A stretch of 64,000 nt of DNA, from assembly GCF_014636275.1 (NCBI RefSeq), contig NZ_BMEB01000003.1, positions 248,001 to 312,000 of the forward strand. The letters run 5' to 3'. The first letter of the stretch is position 1. Each line of letters starts with the position of its first letter. The notes under the pieces were generated by a model. That model did not search any database. It was not told where the DNA came from and saw nothing but the letters and a program-made list of their open reading frames with translations. The stretch comes from Cellulomonas carbonis. Lineage in GTDB: Bacteria > Actinomycetota > Actinomycetes > Actinomycetales > Cellulomonadaceae. Of the stretch, positions 26,014-34,943 are shown piece after piece. Position numbers and translations under genes: made by a program.

Positions 26014-27126
26014 ATGGCCGACCACGCCGCACTGACCATCCGCCCCGCCGACGAGTGCCGCTACGACGCGGTGTCGCTCGGCGAGGTCATGCTCCGCCTG
26101 GACCCGGGGGAGGGGCGCATCCGCACCGCGCGCTCGTTCCGCGCGTGGGAGGGCGGCGGCGAGTACAACGTGACCCGCGGCCTGCGCCGCGCGTTCGGCC
26201 TGCGCGGTGCGATCGTCACCGCGCTCGTGGACAACGAGGTCGGTCGCCTCGTCGAGGACCTCATGCTCACGGGCGGCCTCGACACCCAGCTCGTCCAGTG
26301 GGTCCCGTACGACGGCATCGGCCGCACGGTCCGCAACGGTCTCAACTTCACCGAGCGCGGCTTCGGGGTCCGCGGCGCCGTCGGCGTCTCGGACCGGGGC
26401 CTCACGGCGGCGTCGCAGATGAAGCCGGGCGACGTCGACTGGGACCACCTCTTCGGCGACCTGGGCGTGCGCTGGCTGCACACCGGCGGCATCTTCGCGG
26501 CGCTGAGCGAGACGACCGCGGAGGTCGTCGTCGAGGCGGTCACGGCGGCCAAGAAGCACGGGACCGTCGTCTCCTACGACCTCAACTACCGCCCGAGCCT
26601 CTGGCGGTCGATCGGCGGCCAGGCCAAGGCGCAGGAGGTCAACAAGCGCATCGCCGAGCACATCGACGTCATGATCGGCAACGAGGAGGACTTCACCGCG
26701 AGCCTCGGCTTCGAGGTCGAGGGCGTCGACGAGAACCTCTCGTCGCTCGAGGTCGACAAGTTCGCCGCGATGATCGAGACGGCTGCTGCCGCCTACCCCA
26801 ACTTCGCCGTCATCGGCACGACGATGCGCACCGTGCACTCGGCCAGCATCAACGACTGGGGCGCCCTCGCGTGGTCGCGCGAGACCGGCGTCGTGCAGTC
26901 CACGCACCGCGAGCGGCTCGAGATCATGGACCGCGTCGGCGGCGGCGACTCGTTCGCGTCGGGCCTGATCTTCGGCCTGCTGGACGGCCAGCCGCTGCGG
27001 ACGGCGGTCGAGTACGGCGCCGCGCACGGCGCGCTCGCGATGACGACCCCGGGCGACACGACCATGGTCACCAAGGCCGAGGTCCTCAAGCTCGCGGGCG
27101 GCGGCAGCGCACGGGTCGACCGCTGA
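26014..27126 (+). CDS. kdgK: PfkB family sugar kinase, probable 2-keto-3-deoxygluconate kinase
   Basis: A 370-aa ribokinase-fold kinase. The N-terminal sugar site is WEGGGEYNVTRGLRRAFG; DLNYRPSLW is typical of KdgK; the C-terminal PfkB signature DRVGGGDSFASGLIFGLL carries the catalytic Asp. It would phosphorylate 2-keto-3-deoxygluconate at C6 with ATP to give KDPG for the adjacent aldolase. ATG 26014 follows GAGGA. Its stop overlaps the SDR start (TGATG). Context supports KDG over other ketoses. Confidence 0.88.
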   Translation: MADHAALTIRPADECRYDAVSLGEVMLRLDPGEGRIRTARSFRAWEGGGEYNVTRGLRRAFGLRGAIVTALVDNEVGRLVEDLMLTGGLDTQLVQWVPYDGIGRTVRNGLNFTERGFGVRGAVGVSDRGLTAASQMKPGDVDWDHLFGDLGVRWLHTGGIFAALSETTAEVVVEAVTAAKKHGTVVSYDLNYRPSLWRSIGGQAKAQEVNKRIAEHIDVMIGNEEDFTASLGFEVEGVDENLSSLEVDKFAAMIETAAAAYPNFAVIGTTMRTVHSASINDWGALAWSRETGVVQSTHRERLEIMDRVGGGDSFASGLIFGLLDGQPLRTAVEYGAAHGALAMTTPGDTTMVTKAEVLKLAGGGSARVDR

Positions 27127-27944
27127 TGGCGGCCGGTACGACGCCCACCGGCACGACGCCGACCACGCCCGCGGACCCGGCGCTGCCCCTCGCGGGCCGG
27201 CGCGCGCTCGTGACCGGTGCGGGCACCGGCATCGGCCGCGCGGTGGCGGTGCGCCTCGCGCGTGCGGGCGCCGACGTCGCCGTGACGTACCGGACGCACG
27301 ACGCCGCCGACGTGGTGGCCGAGGTCGAGGCGCTCGGGCGGCGTGGCGTCGCGTACGCGCTCGACGCGACGGACGCCGCAGCGGTCGACGACGTCGTCGC
27401 GCGGGCCGTCGGCGACCTGGGCGGCGGGATCGACGTCCTGGTCAACAACGCGGGCGGGCTCGTCGGGCGCCGGCCGCTCGCCGAGATGCCCGAGGACCAC
27501 TGGCGGGCTGTGCTCGACGTGAACCTGACCAGCGCGTTCCTCGTGACCCGCGCGGTGCTGCGGGCCGACGGCGGTGCGATGCCCGACGGGGGCCGCGTCG
27601 TCACGATCGGCTCGCTCGCGGCCCAGAACGGCGGCGGCGCGGGAGCGGTCGCGTACGCCGCCGCCAAGGCGGGCGTCGACGGGTTCACGCGAGCCCTCGC
27701 CAAGGAGCTCGGGCCGAGGGGCGTCACGGTGAACTGCGTCGCGCCGGGCTTCATCGGCGACACCCCGTTCCACGAGCGGTTCACGCCCGAGGCCGGTCAG
27801 CGCGCGGCCGTCGCGGGCACCCCGCTGGGTCGCGCGGGCACGCCCGACGACGTCGCGGAGGCCGTGCTGTTCCTCGCGTCGCCCGCGGGCTCCTTCTCGA
27901 CCGGGACCGTGCTCGACGTCAACGGCGGCGCCTGGTTCCACTGA
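27126..27944 (+). CDS. Short-chain dehydrogenase/reductase
   Basis: A 272-aa SDR with TGAGTGIG, NNAGG, Ser in TIGSLAAQN and Tyr-x3-Lys in YAAAK, ending LDVNGGAWFH. A ~20-residue Thr/Pro-rich N-terminus precedes the fold. It is the third SDR near uronate genes and is coupled to the KDG kinase by TGATG, so it probably oxidises or reduces a sugar acid feeding KDG. Its last 148 bp overlap the convergent EamA gene. Confidence 0.87.
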   Translation: MAAGTTPTGTTPTTPADPALPLAGRRALVTGAGTGIGRAVAVRLARAGADVAVTYRTHDAADVVAEVEALGRRGVAYALDATDAAAVDDVVARAVGDLGGGIDVLVNNAGGLVGRRPLAEMPEDHWRAVLDVNLTSAFLVTRAVLRADGGAMPDGGRVVTIGSLAAQNGGGAGAVAYAAAKAGVDGFTRALAKELGPRGVTVNCVAPGFIGDTPFHERFTPEAGQRAAVAGTPLGRAGTPDDVAEAVLFLASPAGSFSTGTVLDVNGGAWFH

Positions 27945-28855
27945 CGTGGTGAGGTGGTCGTCGGCCCGGACGGGTCGGCGACCACTCGCCGCCCGCCCGT
28001 GGTGAGCTGCGCGAGCACGAGGCCGGTGAGCGTCATCGCCGCACCGGTGAGCTGCCACGGCCCGAGCGCCTGGCCGAGCACCGCCCACCCGAGCGCGGTC
28101 GCGACGACGGGGCTGACCAGGCCGAGGAAGGACACGTCCGTGACCGGCAGGTGCTGCATGCCCCGGAACCACAGTAGATAGGGCAGCGCGGTCCCGATCA
28201 GCGCCATGTGGGCGAGCCCGCCCACCTCGACGGGCGTCAGCGCGGGCGGCAGGCCCTCGACGGCGACCACGACCGGCACGAGCAGCACGCCGCCCGCGGT
28301 GAGCTGCCACGCCGTGAACGGCACGAGGCCCACGGGCCGTCCCCACCGACGCATGAGCACGACGCCGAGCGCGGCCACGACCGCGGCGCCCAGCCCGGCC
28401 GCGACGCCGACGCCGTCCATCCGGGCCCCCGCCCGCAGGACGAGGAGCGCGACGCCCGCGACGCCCAGCAGCCCCGCGACCAGCGTCCGCGTGCGGAGGC
28501 GGTCGCCCAGCAGCACCACGGCGAGCCCCGCCACCAGCAGCGGCTGCACCGCGCCGAGCGTCGCCGCGACCCCGCCGGGCAGCCGGTACGCGGCCACGAA
28601 GAGCAGCGTGAGGAACGCGGCGATGTTGAGCGCGCCCAGGACGAGGGACCGCCACCACCACGACCCGTGCGGCAGCCGCCGACCGATCGCGAGCAGGAGC
28701 AGCCCGGCCGGGAGCGCGCGGCACAGGGCCGCGAGCGCCGGACGGTCGTCCGGCAGCCAGGTGGTGGTGACCAGGTACGTCGTTCCCCAGATCGCGGGCG
28801 CCACGGCCGCGACGAGCAGGAGCGGGATCCGGCGGAGTGCCGCGTCGGTGGCCAT
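27797..28855 (-). CDS. EamA/DMT family transporter
   Basis: A 352-aa membrane protein with ten hydrophobic helices in two EamA halves (for example WGTTYLVTTTWLP and LPYLLWFRGMQHLPVTDVSFLG). Such drug/metabolite transporters export small metabolites or toxic compounds. ATG 28855 follows GAGGAGAA. The transporter proper ends near residue 305; the remaining ~45 residues are hydrophilic and antisense to the SDR gene, suggesting the original stop was lost. It is divergent from a MarR regulator with an operator-like palindrome between them, so MarR control is likely. Confidence 0.88.
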   Translation of the reverse strand: MATDAALRRIPLLLVAAVAPAIWGTTYLVTTTWLPDDRPALAALCRALPAGLLLLAIGRRLPHGSWWWRSLVLGALNIAAFLTLLFVAAYRLPGGVAATLGAVQPLLVAGLAVVLLGDRLRTRTLVAGLLGVAGVALLVLRAGARMDGVGVAAGLGAAVVAALGVVLMRRWGRPVGLVPFTAWQLTAGGVLLVPVVVAVEGLPPALTPVEVGGLAHMALIGTALPYLLWFRGMQHLPVTDVSFLGLVSPVVATALGWAVLGQALGPWQLTGAAMTLTGLVLAQLTTGGRRVVADPSGPTTTSPRQWNQAPPLTSSTVPVEKEPAGDARNSTASATSSGVPARPSGVPATAAR

Positions 28856-28875
28856 GGTTCTCCTCAGCAGTAAGT

Positions 28876-28891
28876 ATCTTACCGCTAAGAT
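28876..28891. promoter_or_regulatory. MarR-type operator ATCTTA-N4-TAAGAT
   Basis: A perfect 6-4-6 palindrome (ATCTTA-ccgc-TAAGAT) in an unusually AT-rich 85-bp interval between the divergent EamA and MarR genes. The AT-rich boxes TAAGTATCTTA and TAAGAT also resemble -10 elements in both directions. Symmetry and position suggest MarR autoregulation and control of the exporter. Confidence 0.6.
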
Positions 28892-28940
28892 GATTACCGC
28901 TGAGAAGATGATGTGCAAGGGGCTGTGCCACGCTGGAGCC

Positions 28941-29537
28941 ATGGCCAGCCCGACCGCCCGCGACGCCGGCTCCACCGCCGGCTCCACCCCGGCCGCCCGC
29001 GGCGCCGCCTCGGTCGCGTCCGGTCCCGTCCCGCGCGACGGCGTCGACCGGATCCGTGACCAGTGGGCGCGCGAGCGGCCCGAGCTCGACACCGAGGCGA
29101 TGGGGATCTTCGGGCGGGTGTACCGGCTCGCGCGCGTCGCGGGCGACGCCGTCGCCGCTGCCTACGCCGAGTTCGGGATCACGCGGGCCGACTTCGACGT
29201 CCTCGCGACGCTGCGCCGCTCGGGCGAGCCCTTCGCGCTGTCGCCCACGCAGCTCACGGCCTCGCTCATGCTCACGTCGGGCGGTGTCACAGGGCGCGTC
29301 GACCGGCTCGAGGGCCTCGGCCTCGTCCGCAGGGCGCCCTCGCCGTCCGACCGCCGCAGCCTCGTCGTGAGCCTGACCGAGGAGGGACGCGAGCTCGTCG
29401 ACCGCGCGCTCGTCGCGGGCCTTGAGGTCCAGCAGGGCCTGCTCGCCGGCGTGGCGGAGGACCGCAGACCGCTCCTCGACGGGCTCCTGCGCGAGCTCCT
29501 CGCGTCCGCCGACGCCGCGCGGGAGGGCCGCGCCTGA
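28941..29537 (+). CDS. MarR family transcriptional regulator
   Basis: A 198-aa regulator with a MarR winged helix: FDVLATLRRSGEPFALSPTQLTASLMLTSGGVTGRVDRLEGLGLV and the wing RAPSPSDRRSLVVSLTEEG. The first ~35 residues are low-complexity. ATG 28941 has GGAG 6 nt upstream. It is divergent from the EamA transporter and probably represses it until a ligand binds. It is convergent with the epimerase gene after 16 nt. Confidence 0.92.
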   Translation: MASPTARDAGSTAGSTPAARGAASVASGPVPRDGVDRIRDQWARERPELDTEAMGIFGRVYRLARVAGDAVAAAYAEFGITRADFDVLATLRRSGEPFALSPTQLTASLMLTSGGVTGRVDRLEGLGLVRRAPSPSDRRSLVVSLTEEGRELVDRALVAGLEVQQGLLAGVAEDRRPLLDGLLRELLASADAAREGRA

Positions 29538-29553
29538 GGCGAGGGGTGGCGCG

Positions 29554-30399
29554 TCAGCCCACGTGGTCGCGCCAGGAGTGCTGCGGGTCGTACCCGATCA
29601 GCTCGCGCGCGGCGTCGATCGCCAGCAGGGTCTCGAGCTCGCCGATCTCGCGCGTCAGCGGGACGCCGGGGAACTCGCGCTCGAGCAGCTCGCGCGACGG
29701 CGTCGTCATGATCGTGTCCGCCGCCGCGACGATCACGTTCTGCGAGCCCGTCGTCGTCGCCTCGACGCCGAGGCGGAACGCCTGCGCGACGTCGCGGACG
29801 TCGACGTAGCCCCACAGGTTCCAGCGCCGCGACGCCGGGTCGTCCCAGTAGCCGGGGACGGCGGCGTAGTCCTCGACGGTGTGGATGTTCGACAGCCGCA
29901 GCCCGAGGAACGGGATGCCGGACCACTCGCTCACGTGCCGCGCGGCCTCCTCGCCGAGGACCTTCGACAGCGCGTACGTCGACGTCGGGACCGGGAAGTG
30001 CGCCTCGTCGACGGGTGCGTAGCGGGGCGGGGTGTCGAACGGCAGCCCGAGGGTCGTCTCGCTCGACGCCCACACCACGCGCCGCATGCCGAGGCGCGCG
30101 GCCGCGAGGAAGACGTTGTGGTTCATCGCGGTGTTGCGGTTCAGGGTCTCGGGCGCGGTCGCGCGCCCGGGAGCGGGGATGTTCCCGAGGTGGACGACGA
30201 CGTCCGCACCCGCCATCGCCTCGAGGGCCTGCCCGAAGTCCGTGAGGTCGGCGAGCACGAGGCCGGTCCCCAGGTCGTTCTGGTCCCCGGCGGGCCCCGC
30301 GAGGTCGGACGCCAGCACCTCGTACCCGTGCTCGAGGAGGTCGGCCACGACCGCCCGTCCCGCCTTGCCGTACGCACCCGTCACCGCGACCGTCGTCAT
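29554..30399 (-). CDS. NAD-dependent epimerase/dehydratase family protein
   Basis: A 281-aa extended SDR. The cofactor motif is TGAYGKAGRAV, with VVHLGNIPAPG, the catalytic Ser region WASSETTLG and Tyr-x3-Lys in YALSK. The order and short length resemble uronate dehydrogenases and related NAD-dependent epimerases. A role in oxidising uronate would fit the regional theme but is inference. ATG 30399 follows GAGGA. The strong hairpin at 30467 separates it from the glp operon upstream on the same strand. Confidence 0.8.
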   Translation of the reverse strand: MTTVAVTGAYGKAGRAVVADLLEHGYEVLASDLAGPAGDQNDLGTGLVLADLTDFGQALEAMAGADVVVHLGNIPAPGRATAPETLNRNTAMNHNVFLAAARLGMRRVVWASSETTLGLPFDTPPRYAPVDEAHFPVPTSTYALSKVLGEEAARHVSEWSGIPFLGLRLSNIHTVEDYAAVPGYWDDPASRRWNLWGYVDVRDVAQAFRLGVEATTTGSQNVIVAAADTIMTTPSRELLEREFPGVPLTREIGELETLLAIDAARELIGYDPQHSWRDHVG

Positions 30400-30466
30400 G
30401 CGGCCATCCTCGCCGACCACGGCCCTGCGCGCGACGACGACGGCTGCGGCCGCCGCCGGGCGCGGG

Positions 30467-30514
30467 ACGACGACGGCGCCCGCCCCCCTGTGCGGGGACG
30501 GGCGCCGTCGTCGT
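30467..30514 (-). terminator. Strong hairpin after glpK
   Basis: Arms ACGACGACGGCGCCCG (30467-30482) and CGGGCGCCGTCGTCGT (30499-30514) are perfect complements, with further C-to-G pairing in the loop. It starts 15 nt past the glpK stop in the direction of transcription. It lacks a T-run, as is usual for hairpin terminators in GC-rich actinobacteria. Confidence 0.7.
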
Positions 30515-30529
30515 GACCCGGTCAGGACG

Positions 30530-32047
30530 TCACTCGACGTCCTCGTCGACCCAGTCGAACGTCTTGGTCACGGCCTTCTTCCAGTTGCGGTACGTCTTCT
30601 CGCGCGCGGCGTCCTCCATCGAGGGCTCCCAGCGCTTGTCCTCGGCCCAGTTGTCGATGACGTCCTGCTCACCGGACCAGAAGCCGACCGCGATGCCCGC
30701 GGCGTAGGCGGCGCCGAGCGCCGTCGTCTCCGCGACCTTCGGCCGGACGACCGGCACCCCGAGGATGTCCGCCTGGAACTGCATGAGCAGCTCGTTGGCG
30801 ACCATGCCGCCGTCGACCTTGAGCTCGGTCAGGTCGACGCCCGAGTCGGCGTTCATGGCGTCGAGGACCTCGCGCGTCTGGAACGCGGTCGCCTCGAGCG
30901 CGGCCCGGGCGATGTGGCCCTTGTTGACGTACCGCGTGAGGCCGACGAGCGCACCGCGCGCGTCCGACCGCCAGTACGGCGCGAACAGGCCCGAGAACGC
31001 CGGCACGAAGTACGCGCCGCCGTTGTCCTCGACGGACGCCGCGAGCTTCTCGATCTCGGGCGCGTCCTTGATGAGCCCGAGGTTGTCGCGCAGCCACTGC
31101 ACGAGCGAGCCGGTCACCGCGATCGAGCCCTCGAGCGCGTACACCTGCGGCTGGTCGCCGATCTTGTAGCAGACCGTCGTGAGCAGGCCGTTCTTCGAGT
31201 GGATCGGCTCGGTGCCGGTGTTGAGCAGCATGAAGTTGCCCGTGCCGTACGTGTTCTTGGCCGTGCCGACCTCGAAGCACGCCTGGCCGAACGTCGCGGC
31301 CTGCTGGTCGCCGAGGATGCCCGCGATCGGCACGTCGGGGACCATGCCGCCCTGGCGGCCCTTGCCGTAGACCTCCGACGACGAGCGGATCTCGGGGAGC
31401 ATCGACATCGGGATGCCCATCTCGCCCGCGATCTCCTCGTTCCAGCTGAGCGAGTCGAGGTTCATGAGCATGGTCCGCGACGCGTTGGTCACGTCGGTGA
31501 CGTGCACGCCGCCGTCGACGCCGCCCGTCATGTTCCACAGCACCCACGAGTCGGTGTTGCCGAACGCGAGCTGGCCCGCCTCGGCCTTCTCGCGCGCGCC
31601 GTCGACGTTGTCGAGGATCCAGCGGATCTTCGGGCCCGAGAAGTACGTCGCGAGGGGCAGGCCGACGCGGTCCTTGTACCGCTCGGCGCCGCCGCCCAGC
31701 GCGGCGAGCTCGTCGCAGATCTTCTGCGTGCGGGTGTCCTGCCAGACGATCGCGTTGTAGACCGGCTCGCCCGTCGTCCGGTCCCAGACCACGGCGGTCT
31801 CGCGCTGGTTGGTGATGCCGACGGCGGCGATGTCGCGGTGCGTGAGGTTGGCCCGCGTCAGCGCGAGGCCGACGACCTCACGCGTGTTGGTCCAGATCTC
31901 GGCGGCGTCGTGCTCGACCCAGCCCGCCCTCGGGAAGATCTGCTCGTGCTCCTTCTGGCCCGTGGCCACGATGGACCCGGAGTGGTCGAAGACGATCGCG
32001 CGCGTGCTCGTCGTTCCCTGGTCGATCGCCAGGATGTAGTCAGCCAT
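30530..32047 (-). CDS. glpK: Glycerol kinase
   Basis: A 505-aa FGGY kinase, the standard GlpK length. It phosphorylates glycerol to sn-glycerol-3-phosphate with ATP. Conserved blocks are [16 protein letters not shown] (N-terminal phosphate site), [65 protein letters not shown] and [13 protein letters not shown] 32047 follows AAGGACGG. It is the third gene of glpD-glpF-glpK. Confidence 0.98.
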   Translation of the reverse strand: MADYILAIDQGTTSTRAIVFDHSGSIVATGQKEHEQIFPRAGWVEHDAAEIWTNTREVVGLALTRANLTHRDIAAVGITNQRETAVVWDRTTGEPVYNAIVWQDTRTQKICDELAALGGGAERYKDRVGLPLATYFSGPKIRWILDNVDGAREKAEAGQLAFGNTDSWVLWNMTGGVDGGVHVTDVTNASRTMLMNLDSLSWNEEIAGEMGIPMSMLPEIRSSSEVYGKGRQGGMVPDVPIAGILGDQQAATFGQACFEVGTAKNTYGTGNFMLLNTGTEPIHSKNGLLTTVCYKIGDQPQVYALEGSIAVTGSLVQWLRDNLGLIKDAPEIEKLAASVEDNGGAYFVPAFSGLFAPYWRSDARGALVGLTRYVNKGHIARAALEATAFQTREVLDAMNADSGVDLTELKVDGGMVANELLMQFQADILGVPVVRPKVAETTALGAAYAAGIAVGFWSGEQDVIDNWAEDKRWEPSMEDAAREKTYRNWKKAVTKTFDWVDEDVE

Positions 32048-32133
32048 GTCCGTCCTTCACGTCGTCGTGCTGGGGATGGGTTGTCGGTTCGGGGCGGGCG
32101 GTCGCGGCCGGTGCCGCGACCGCCCGACGCGGG

Positions 32134-32868
32134 TCAGCCGACGGCCGCCGCGAGGAGACCGGCGAGGACACCGCCGATGATCGGGCCGACGACCGGGACC
32201 CACGAGTAGCCCCAGTCGCTCGAGCCCTTGCCCTTGATCGGCAGGATCGCGTGCGCGATGCGCGGGCCCAGGTCACGTGCCGGGTTGATCGCGTAGCCCG
32301 TCGGGCCACCGAGGCTCGCGCCGATGCCGACGACCAGGAGGGCGACGGCGAGCGGGCCGAGCTCGCTGGGCGTGTTGCCGAACTGCAGGATGATGTAGAC
32401 GAGCACGAACGTGCCGAGGATCTCGGTCACGAGGTTCCAGCCGTAGCTCCGGATCGCGGGGCCGGTGGAGAAGACGCCGAGCTTGACGGCCGGGTCGGCG
32501 GGCTCGTCGAAGTGCTTCTTGTACGCCAGGTAGGCGAGCACGGCGCCGAGGAAGGCGCCGACCATCTCGCCCGCGAGGTAGACCAGGGTCGAGCTGAACG
32601 ACACCTCGACACCGGGTGCGTACTCCTCCGCACCGTTGGCCAGGAGGCCGAACGTCACGGCGGGGTTGAGGTGGGCTCCCGAGCGCCAGGCGGCGTAGAC
32701 GCCGGCGAAGACGGCAAGGCCCCACCCGAAGTTGATGGTGAGCCAGCCGGCGTTGAAGCCCTTGTTGGCCGGGAGGATCACGTTGGCGACGACACCCGCG
32801 CCCAGCAGGAGCAGGAAGCCGGTGCCGATCACCTCCGAGATGAAGACCTGCCCAAGGGTCACGTCCAT
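32134..32868 (-). CDS. glpF: Glycerol uptake facilitator (aquaglyceroporin)
   Basis: A 244-aa MIP channel with six membrane helices and the two pore motifs: HLNPAVTFG and INPARDLGPR (both NPA, the second followed by the selectivity Arg). The Asp after NPAR is typical of glycerol facilitators. It lets glycerol diffuse in for GlpK to trap. ATG 32868 follows GAGGAA. It lies 113 nt after glpD and 86 nt before glpK on the same strand. Confidence 0.97.
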   Translation of the reverse strand: MDVTLGQVFISEVIGTGFLLLLGAGVVANVILPANKGFNAGWLTINFGWGLAVFAGVYAAWRSGAHLNPAVTFGLLANGAEEYAPGVEVSFSSTLVYLAGEMVGAFLGAVLAYLAYKKHFDEPADPAVKLGVFSTGPAIRSYGWNLVTEILGTFVLVYIILQFGNTPSELGPLAVALLVVGIGASLGGPTGYAINPARDLGPRIAHAILPIKGKGSSDWGYSWVPVVGPIIGGVLAGLLAAAVG

Positions 32869-32981
32869 GGGTTCCTCGTTTCAGTCGAGACGTCGTTGTC
32901 ACGTGCTCTCCGGCGGGGGCCGGAGGGTCTTCGGGGCGGGAGCGCTCCCGCCGGGGGTGCCGGGGCCGGGGCCCCGACGGT

Positions 32982-34796
32982 TCAGGTGCCGGCCGGCCCC
33001 GCCGCCGCAGGTGAGCCGGCGGGCGACCCGGGCTTGCGGCCCGGGTCGGCGGGACCGCCGAGCGGTCGCAGCGGTGCCAGGTCGGGCACGGCGAGCCGGA
33101 CCTGCTCGGCCGCCTCGTCGGTCTGCTCGGCGGCGGCGGCCGCCTCGGCCTCGCAGCGTGCGCGGTACGCGTCGACCTCCGACCGGCGCGTCTGCTCGTC
33201 CCAGCCGAGCCGCTCGCCGACGATCGCGGCGATCTCCTCGGCGGCCGAGAGGCCCTGGTCGGCCTGCTCGTAGACGAGCCGCGTGCGCAGCAGCATGACG
33301 TCCTCGAGGTGCAGGACGCCCTCGTGCGACGCCGCGTACGCGACCTCGGCACGCAGGTACGCGGGTGCGTTCTCGAGCGGGCGGGCGAGGTCCGGCTGCT
33401 CGGTGACCATGTCGATGATCTCGTCGAGCATCGAGCCGTAGCGGTGCAGCAGGTGGTCGACCATGGCGCGCGTCCACCCGTGGGTCTCGGCGATGCGGCG
33501 CGCCTGGCGCTGGAGGACGGCGTGCCCCTCGGCGCCGGCGAGCGGGATCCGGTCGGTGATCGACGGGAGCTGCTTGGCGCGGGAGCCGAGCGCGAAGTCC
33601 ACCGCGTCCTCGGCCATGACCCGGTACGTCGTCAGCTTGCCGCCCGCGATCACGGTCAGGCCCGGGGCGGGTGACGCGACCGTGTGCTCGCGGGACACCT
33701 TGGCGGACGACGTGCCCTCCTTGGTGCCGGGCTGCAGGAGCGGGCGCAGGCCCGCCCAGGTGCCGATGATGTCGTCCTTGGTCAGCGGGCGCTCGAGCAC
33801 CTGGTTCGCGTGGTCGAGCACGTACTCGATGTCGGCGGCCGTCGCGACGGGGTGCTGCAGCTCCTGCTTCCACGGCGTGTCCGTGGTGCCGATGACCCAG
33901 TAGCGGGACCACGGGATGACGAACAGGACGCTCTTCTCGGTCTGCAGGATCAGGCCGACGTCGCCGCGGATCCGGTCGCGCGGCACGACGATGTGGATGC
34001 CCTTGGACGCGAGGACGTGCAGGCCGCCCTCGGTGTCGGCGAGCGACTCGGTCTCCTCGGTCCAGACGCCGGTCGCGTTGATGACCTGGTCGGCGCGCAC
34101 CGTGATCTCGCGTCCGGTCTCGAGGTCGACGACGACGGCGCCGTTGACGACGCCCGTCCCACGCTTGGTGAGCTCGACGACCTGCGTGCGGCTCGCGGCG
34201 TGCGCGCCGTACGACGCGGCGGTGCGGACGAGGGTCACGACGAGCCGCGCGTCGTCGACGCTCGCGTCCCAGTAGCGGACGGCGCCGACGGCGGCCTCGT
34301 GCTTGAGGTCGGGGAAGAGTCGCTCCATGCCCGTGCGCGTGACGTGCCGGTGGAACGGCATCGCGCGCTTGCCCGGGGCGATGCTCGCGAGCGCGTCGTA
34401 CAGCGCGACGCCGGCGCCGACGTACGCGCGCTCCCAGTACTTGTTCTCGAGCGGGTAGAGGAACGAGACCGGCTTCACCAGGTGCGGCGCGATGCGCTTG
34501 AGGAGCAGGTCGCGCTCGGTGAGCGCCTCGTGGACGAGGTGGAAGTCGAGCATCTGGAGGTAGCGCAGACCGCCGTGGACGAGCTTGGAGGACCGGCTCG
34601 ACGTGCCGCTGCCCCAGTCCTGCGCCTCGACGATGCCGACGCGCAGGCCGCGCGTCACCGCGTCGAGCGCGATGCCGGCACCGGTCACGCCGCCGCCGAC
34701 GACGAGGACGTCGAGCTCGTTGCCGTCCGTCGACGACCGCGCGAGCGCCTCCAGGGCCTCGGTCCGCCGCTGGGGTGTCAGCGCCACAGTCCTCAC
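32982..34796 (-). CDS. glpD: Glycerol-3-phosphate dehydrogenase (FAD)
   Basis: A 604-aa FAD enzyme that oxidises glycerol-3-phosphate to dihydroxyacetone phosphate at the membrane. The FAD motif is DVLVVGGGVTGAGIALDAVTRG; other family blocks are DWGSGTSSRSSKLVHGGLRYL, GTTDTPW and AGGKLTTYRVMAEDAVD, and the C-terminal DAO_C domain has YAASHEGVLHLEDVMLLRTRL. The C-terminal ~45 residues are Pro/Ala/Gly-rich. I chose GTG 34796, preceded by GAGGAGGAC. It is the first gene of the glp operon, divergent from a SorC-type regulator. Confidence 0.96.
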   Translation of the reverse strand: MRTVALTPQRRTEALEALARSSTDGNELDVLVVGGGVTGAGIALDAVTRGLRVGIVEAQDWGSGTSSRSSKLVHGGLRYLQMLDFHLVHEALTERDLLLKRIAPHLVKPVSFLYPLENKYWERAYVGAGVALYDALASIAPGKRAMPFHRHVTRTGMERLFPDLKHEAAVGAVRYWDASVDDARLVVTLVRTAASYGAHAASRTQVVELTKRGTGVVNGAVVVDLETGREITVRADQVINATGVWTEETESLADTEGGLHVLASKGIHIVVPRDRIRGDVGLILQTEKSVLFVIPWSRYWVIGTTDTPWKQELQHPVATAADIEYVLDHANQVLERPLTKDDIIGTWAGLRPLLQPGTKEGTSSAKVSREHTVASPAPGLTVIAGGKLTTYRVMAEDAVDFALGSRAKQLPSITDRIPLAGAEGHAVLQRQARRIAETHGWTRAMVDHLLHRYGSMLDEIIDMVTEQPDLARPLENAPAYLRAEVAYAASHEGVLHLEDVMLLRTRLVYEQADQGLSAAEEIAAIVGERLGWDEQTRRSEVDAYRARCEAEAAAAAEQTDEAAEQVRLAVPDLAPLRPLGGPADPGRKPGSPAGSPAAAGPAGT

Positions 34797-34910
34797 GGTG
34801 TCCTCCTCGACGTCGGTGGCGGTCCCGGGACGTCCGGCTCTTGCGGGAGTCTCTCCGCCGGGGCGCACCGATGTTTATGCTGGGGACTGCCGAACAAACG
34901 CGCAACCCCA

Positions 34911-34926
34911 GTGCACGTATGTGCAC
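34911..34926. promoter_or_regulatory. Palindrome TGCAC-GTAT-GTGCA between glpD and the SorC gene
   Basis: The bases GTGCACGTATGTGCAC contain the inverted repeat TGCAC-N4-GTGCA. It lies 18 nt before the SorC-family start and about 115 bp before glpD. On the minus strand an AT-rich GCATAAACAT (about 34871-34880) could be the glpD -10 region. Binding by the SorC regulator is inferred from position. Confidence 0.45.
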
Positions 34927-34943
34927 CCGACGAGGAGGTCGGC

